Source: Chitinophagaceae bacterium (GTDB taxonomy: Bacteria > Bacteroidota > Bacteroidia > Chitinophagales > Chitinophagaceae). Taken from it: 64,000 bases of DNA. How positions within the stretch are numbered: position 1 is the stretch's first letter; the number at the start of each line of letters is the position of its first letter. Both the position numbers and the translations under genes were made by a program. The notes beneath the pieces were generated by a model. That model saw only the letters and a list, made by a program, of their open reading frames with translations, searched no databases and was not told the origin of the DNA. Location: assembly GCA_019745155.1 (NCBI GenBank), contig JAIETM010000015.1:143214-207213 (forward strand), read 5' to 3'. Positions 61,305 to 64,000 of the stretch are shown one piece after another.

Positions 61305-62933
61305 TTAAAGCGTGATGTCAATATTGGCATAACCTGCAGTTGGGCAACCAGCTTCAAGCGTGAGTTTACCACTGCCTTTGACTAACCAAGAAAGTTTTTG
61401 GCTGCTATTGCCATCGATGCTATTGAATAACTGAATTTTCTTGCCACCTACTACTTCCTGTTTAGCGCCCGTATTGAGTGCTACTTTCACTTTCTTCACG
61501 AAATAACTGCGTTCACCCAATTTGCTGTGTGTGCTGAGTACACCTTTGTTCATGATATCAGCAGTGATGCGTGTGAGTCCATTCCCAAGCTTTTCTGTTT
61601 GCAGATTGGTGATGCTTATCTCTGGTTGGAGATTGGCCAGTTTGACCAGAAAATCGGTATGCTTTTTTACAGATTCAGCAGCAAACTTGTATGGCGGGTT
61701 GATCATGACAAAAGGATCAATGCCACCTATTTCTACTGTTTGGTTGGGATAATCAGGATGTTGAATGGGTTTCCAATCGGTGAAAGCATTCACGCCTTGC
61801 TGGCCCAACCATCTCAATGCATTGGCGGTAGGATCATCCACTGTAAATGCTTTTTCTTTCTTCGCAGTATCAGGCTTTGCTCTAGGCATCCACCAACCTG
61901 GTGTGCTAAAACTGAGTCGGCCATAATGATAATAACCCCATGACAACACATCGCCGCCTGCGGCTGCTGTTCTGGGTGCATTCTGTAAGCCTGTTACTTT
62001 GTTGTATAACTCACTTACGACTGAATTCGCTTTTGTATCTGGCTCTAACCAACCTGCTACAATTCTTTGCAAAGCTGACTGAGGATTATAGGCAATAGGT
62101 GTGCTGAGATTATTGTTGCTGCCAAAACTCACTACAGCATACACATTGAAAGCATCGTATAAGAAATCCAGCATGGCACGTGTTTCTGTTTCTGAAGCAG
62201 GATAATCGCCTGCACCTGCTGCAAATGTGCGATGGTTATAGGTCAGGTTTTTATTGAAGGCAATACCGCCTTGACCATCTTCATTCAGCTTACCATCCTT
62301 ATCATTATCCATACCTTCCTGAAGAAGTAGGTATTGTCCCTTTTCGCCTTTTAGCACATCTGCTTTAATTAATACGCGTGGATCATCGGGGTGAGTTTTG
62401 TATTCTCCTAAAGGAGAAGTAACACGCATCCAGGTAATCTTTCCATTCTTGTCCAGATCATCCATACCATCTTCATTCAGCTGACCATCACGATCATCAT
62501 CTGTTTCTGTGTTGTTGCCTGTGCGTTCATATTTCAACGCAGCAAAATATTGTTCCATGGCATCGGGACTCATATTCGGAAACACATAATAAGTTGTCTT
62601 ATTCAACAATGCCTTGGTTGTTTCTGTATTCGCATCCTTGAGCAATTGTTCTGCAAATCCAATAGCCAGTTCTGTACCCAATAAATGATTACCCTCTGTA
62701 CCACCGATTACCGCAATAGCTGGTTTGCTAGCAGTTTTACCTGTACCAATGGTTAGTAGCCAGATATCTTTTCCACCATTGGTTTTGGCCATACTTTTTA
62801 ACTGTACCAGTTGCGGATAATTTTTGGCGAGTGCCTGTAAACGTGCTGCCTGTGCAGCCGCATTGGAATAGTCCTGTGCCCAGCTACTGATTGCAGCCAA
62901 ACAAAGCAGGAGCCATAGCGATAGTTTTCTCAT
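61305..62933 (-). CDS. M14-like carboxypeptidase homologue, probably inactive
   Basis: A 542-residue exported protein (signal peptide to SSWAQ) with the same plan as the enzyme at 59552-61294, including the acidic DDDRDGQLNEDG and DNDKDGKLNEDG inserts and a C-terminal beta domain. The zinc site is changed: where active members have HxxE it reads TEGNHLLGTE, that is Glu80 and His83 in swapped order, and the third ligand position reads SFGSN instead of SYHNA. It is therefore likely a pseudoenzyme or binds a different ligand. It is the first gene of a probable two-gene operon. Confidence 0.82.
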   Translation of the reverse strand: MRKLSLWLLLCLAAISSWAQDYSNAAAQAARLQALAKNYPQLVQLKSMAKTNGGKDIWLLTIGTGKTASKPAIAVIGGTEGNHLLGTELAIGFAEQLLKDANTETTKALLNKTTYYVFPNMSPDAMEQYFAALKYERTGNNTETDDDRDGQLNEDGMDDLDKNGKITWMRVTSPLGEYKTHPDDPRVLIKADVLKGEKGQYLLLQEGMDNDKDGKLNEDGQGGIAFNKNLTYNHRTFAAGAGDYPASETETRAMLDFLYDAFNVYAVVSFGSNNNLSTPIAYNPQSALQRIVAGWLEPDTKANSVVSELYNKVTGLQNAPRTAAAGGDVLSWGYYHYGRLSFSTPGWWMPRAKPDTAKKEKAFTVDDPTANALRWLGQQGVNAFTDWKPIQHPDYPNQTVEIGGIDPFVMINPPYKFAAESVKKHTDFLVKLANLQPEISITNLQTEKLGNGLTRITADIMNKGVLSTHSKLGERSYFVKKVKVALNTGAKQEVVGGKKIQLFNSIDGNSSQKLSWLVKGSGKLTLEAGCPTAGYANIDITL

Positions 62934-63035
62934 GCCGAAATTTGTTTAGGCTTAAATATACTTGTTTCACCGAAAGCCAAACCGGTATTTGGATGGATGG
63001 CTTTTCGATTGAGGCTTCTTCCCTACTTTCGCTGC

Positions 63036-63983
63036 ATGCAGGAAAAGCTCGATATGTTTCGGAACCGATTGACCAAGGTGTTCAAACACCGAAGCAAGCA
63101 GGCACGTCGTGCAGGTGTGAGCTGCTATCGGGTTTATGATCATGATTTACCTGAATTTCCGCTGTGTATTGAATTGTATGAGGACAAAATTTATTTAGCA
63201 GAATACTTGCGCCGTCACGGTATGAATGATGAAGCCCATGAAAGCTGGTTGAATGAATGCATGGAAGTTGTTGCAGAAATACTGGAAACGGATACCGAAC
63301 ATATCTATGTGCGCCAGAGAAAGCGCATGAGTCACCGCGATGAACAGTATGAGCGCATTAGTACGGAGAAAGACTATTTCACTGTATTAGAAAATGGATT
63401 AAAGTTTCAGGTAAACCTGACGGATTATTTGGATACAGGCTTGTTTTTGGATCACCGCATTACGCGCAAGATGGTGATGGACGAAGCAAAAGATAAACGT
63501 GTGTTGAATTTGTTCTGTTATACCGGATCTTTCTCTGTATATGCAGCAGCAGCTGGGGCAAGCACTGTTGAGAGTGTTGACTTATCTAAAACCTATCTTT
63601 CTTGGGCAGAGGATAATTTTGCTATTAATCGACTGAAAAACTCCAAAGCCTATCGCTTTACACATGCAGATGTGAAGCAATATCTTTTAGCCATTCCTGC
63701 CAATAGTTTCGATTTGGTGATAATGGATCCGCCTACTTTCAGCAATAGCAAGCGCATGAAAGATTTTCTGGATATTCAGCGTGATCATGTGGCCTTGATT
63801 AATGAAGTACTGAGAATTTTGAGTCCGGGAGGTGTATTGTATTTCAGCACAAATTTCACCAAGTTTCAATTGGATACCCCTGCTATTCATAGTGAGCAGA
63901 TAAAAGATATTACCAGACAAACTACGCCTTTTGATTTTGAGGGGAAACTCAAGCGCTGGTGTTACCGAATCGTCAAAGCTTGA
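63036..63983 (+). CDS. rlmK: RlmK/RlmI-type rRNA methyltransferase
   Basis: About 315 residues from the ATG at 63036; ATGs at 62997 and 63054 are alternatives. It is a class I SAM-dependent methyltransferase equal to the C-terminal half of RlmKL: CYRVYDHDLPEFP, DYLDTGLFLDHRITRKM, SAM motif NLFCYTGSFSVYAAAAGA, and catalytic-type motif IMDPPTFSNSKRMKDFLDIQ. It probably methylates 23S rRNA (family reaction m7G2069). It is complete, with the stop at 63983. Divergent from the M14-like genes. Confidence 0.85.
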   Translation: MQEKLDMFRNRLTKVFKHRSKQARRAGVSCYRVYDHDLPEFPLCIELYEDKIYLAEYLRRHGMNDEAHESWLNECMEVVAEILETDTEHIYVRQRKRMSHRDEQYERISTEKDYFTVLENGLKFQVNLTDYLDTGLFLDHRITRKMVMDEAKDKRVLNLFCYTGSFSVYAAAAGASTVESVDLSKTYLSWAEDNFAINRLKNSKAYRFTHADVKQYLLAIPANSFDLVIMDPPTFSNSKRMKDFLDIQRDHVALINEVLRILSPGGVLYFSTNFTKFQLDTPAIHSEQIKDITRQTTPFDFEGKLKRWCYRIVKA

Positions 63984-64000
63984 TACTACTGATAAGTATT

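Noticed and set aside
61295..61372. Extension of the M14 gene into the upstream paralogue
   Set aside because: It overlaps the end of the paralogue and has no signal-peptide character; the ATG at 61294 begins a good signal peptide.

Overview
The window reads as a Bacteroidota chromosome, most likely of the family Chitinophagaceae. Support comes from the TAnnTTTG-type -7 promoter elements, DUF4136, DUF4397, HYC_CC_PP-like and GDCCVxC proteins, a DnaE that starts with an intact PHP domain, the futalosine-route enzyme MqnE, and intergenic repeats of the kind seen in this group. The genus is not resolved.

Positions 1 to about 34,435 form an acquired island. Every gene there lies on the minus strand and the DNA is visibly more AT-rich than the right half. 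It ends with a tyrosine recombinase gene (32937-34187) pointing away from a tRNA-Ser(UGA) gene (34435-34522), whose 3' end faces the island. The far end of the island is outside the window. Its cargo is mainly for metals, copper/silver above all: a Cus-type RND efflux system (CusB cut by the window edge, a CusC-like TolC protein, and CusA split into two reading frames at an A6 run), a Tat-exported multicopper oxidase, secreted Met-, His- and Cys-rich proteins (including one with five heavy-metal-binding repeats), two ArsR regulators, two AraC regulators with an HMA-like metal-binding N-terminus, and a mercury uptake operon (ArsR, MerTP fusion, GDCCVxC protein, putative nuclease) without a visible merA.

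Between the metal genes are blocks with less obvious roles. One is a six-gene membrane electron-transfer operon (Tat-type 16-Cys ferredoxin, NrfD, Ig-like membrane protein, two c-type cytochromes, a porin) with no molybdopterin subunit. A second is a metabolic operon (AMP-phosphorylase-type enzyme, PRPP synthetase-like protein, SRPBCC protein, GH13 glycosidase, Met-rich lipoprotein). There are also a D-lactate dehydrogenase-like gene, an orphan F0 subunit b, an ATP-cone/Mrr-like nuclease and a membrane-tethered AlbA_2 protein.

Positions 34,523-64,000 look like core chromosome on both strands: mutS2-like, msrA, a peptide-type ABC binding lipoprotein, an M1 peptidase, a flippase, an NlpC/P60 lipoprotein, dnaE, a Fic/Doc toxin with its probable antitoxin, a DUF1801 protein, a HEPN-like protein, trxA, a CNT nucleoside transporter, mqnE, sdaA, a beta-lactamase-fold serine hydrolase, a DUF4397 lipoprotein, an aspartate aminotransferase, two tandem M14 carboxypeptidase-like genes and an RlmK-type methyltransferase. 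Several long intergenic stretches here are built of related dispersed repeats. One pair of 178-bp direct repeats brackets the Fic/Doc module, and another copy supplies the C-terminus of the DUF1801 protein.
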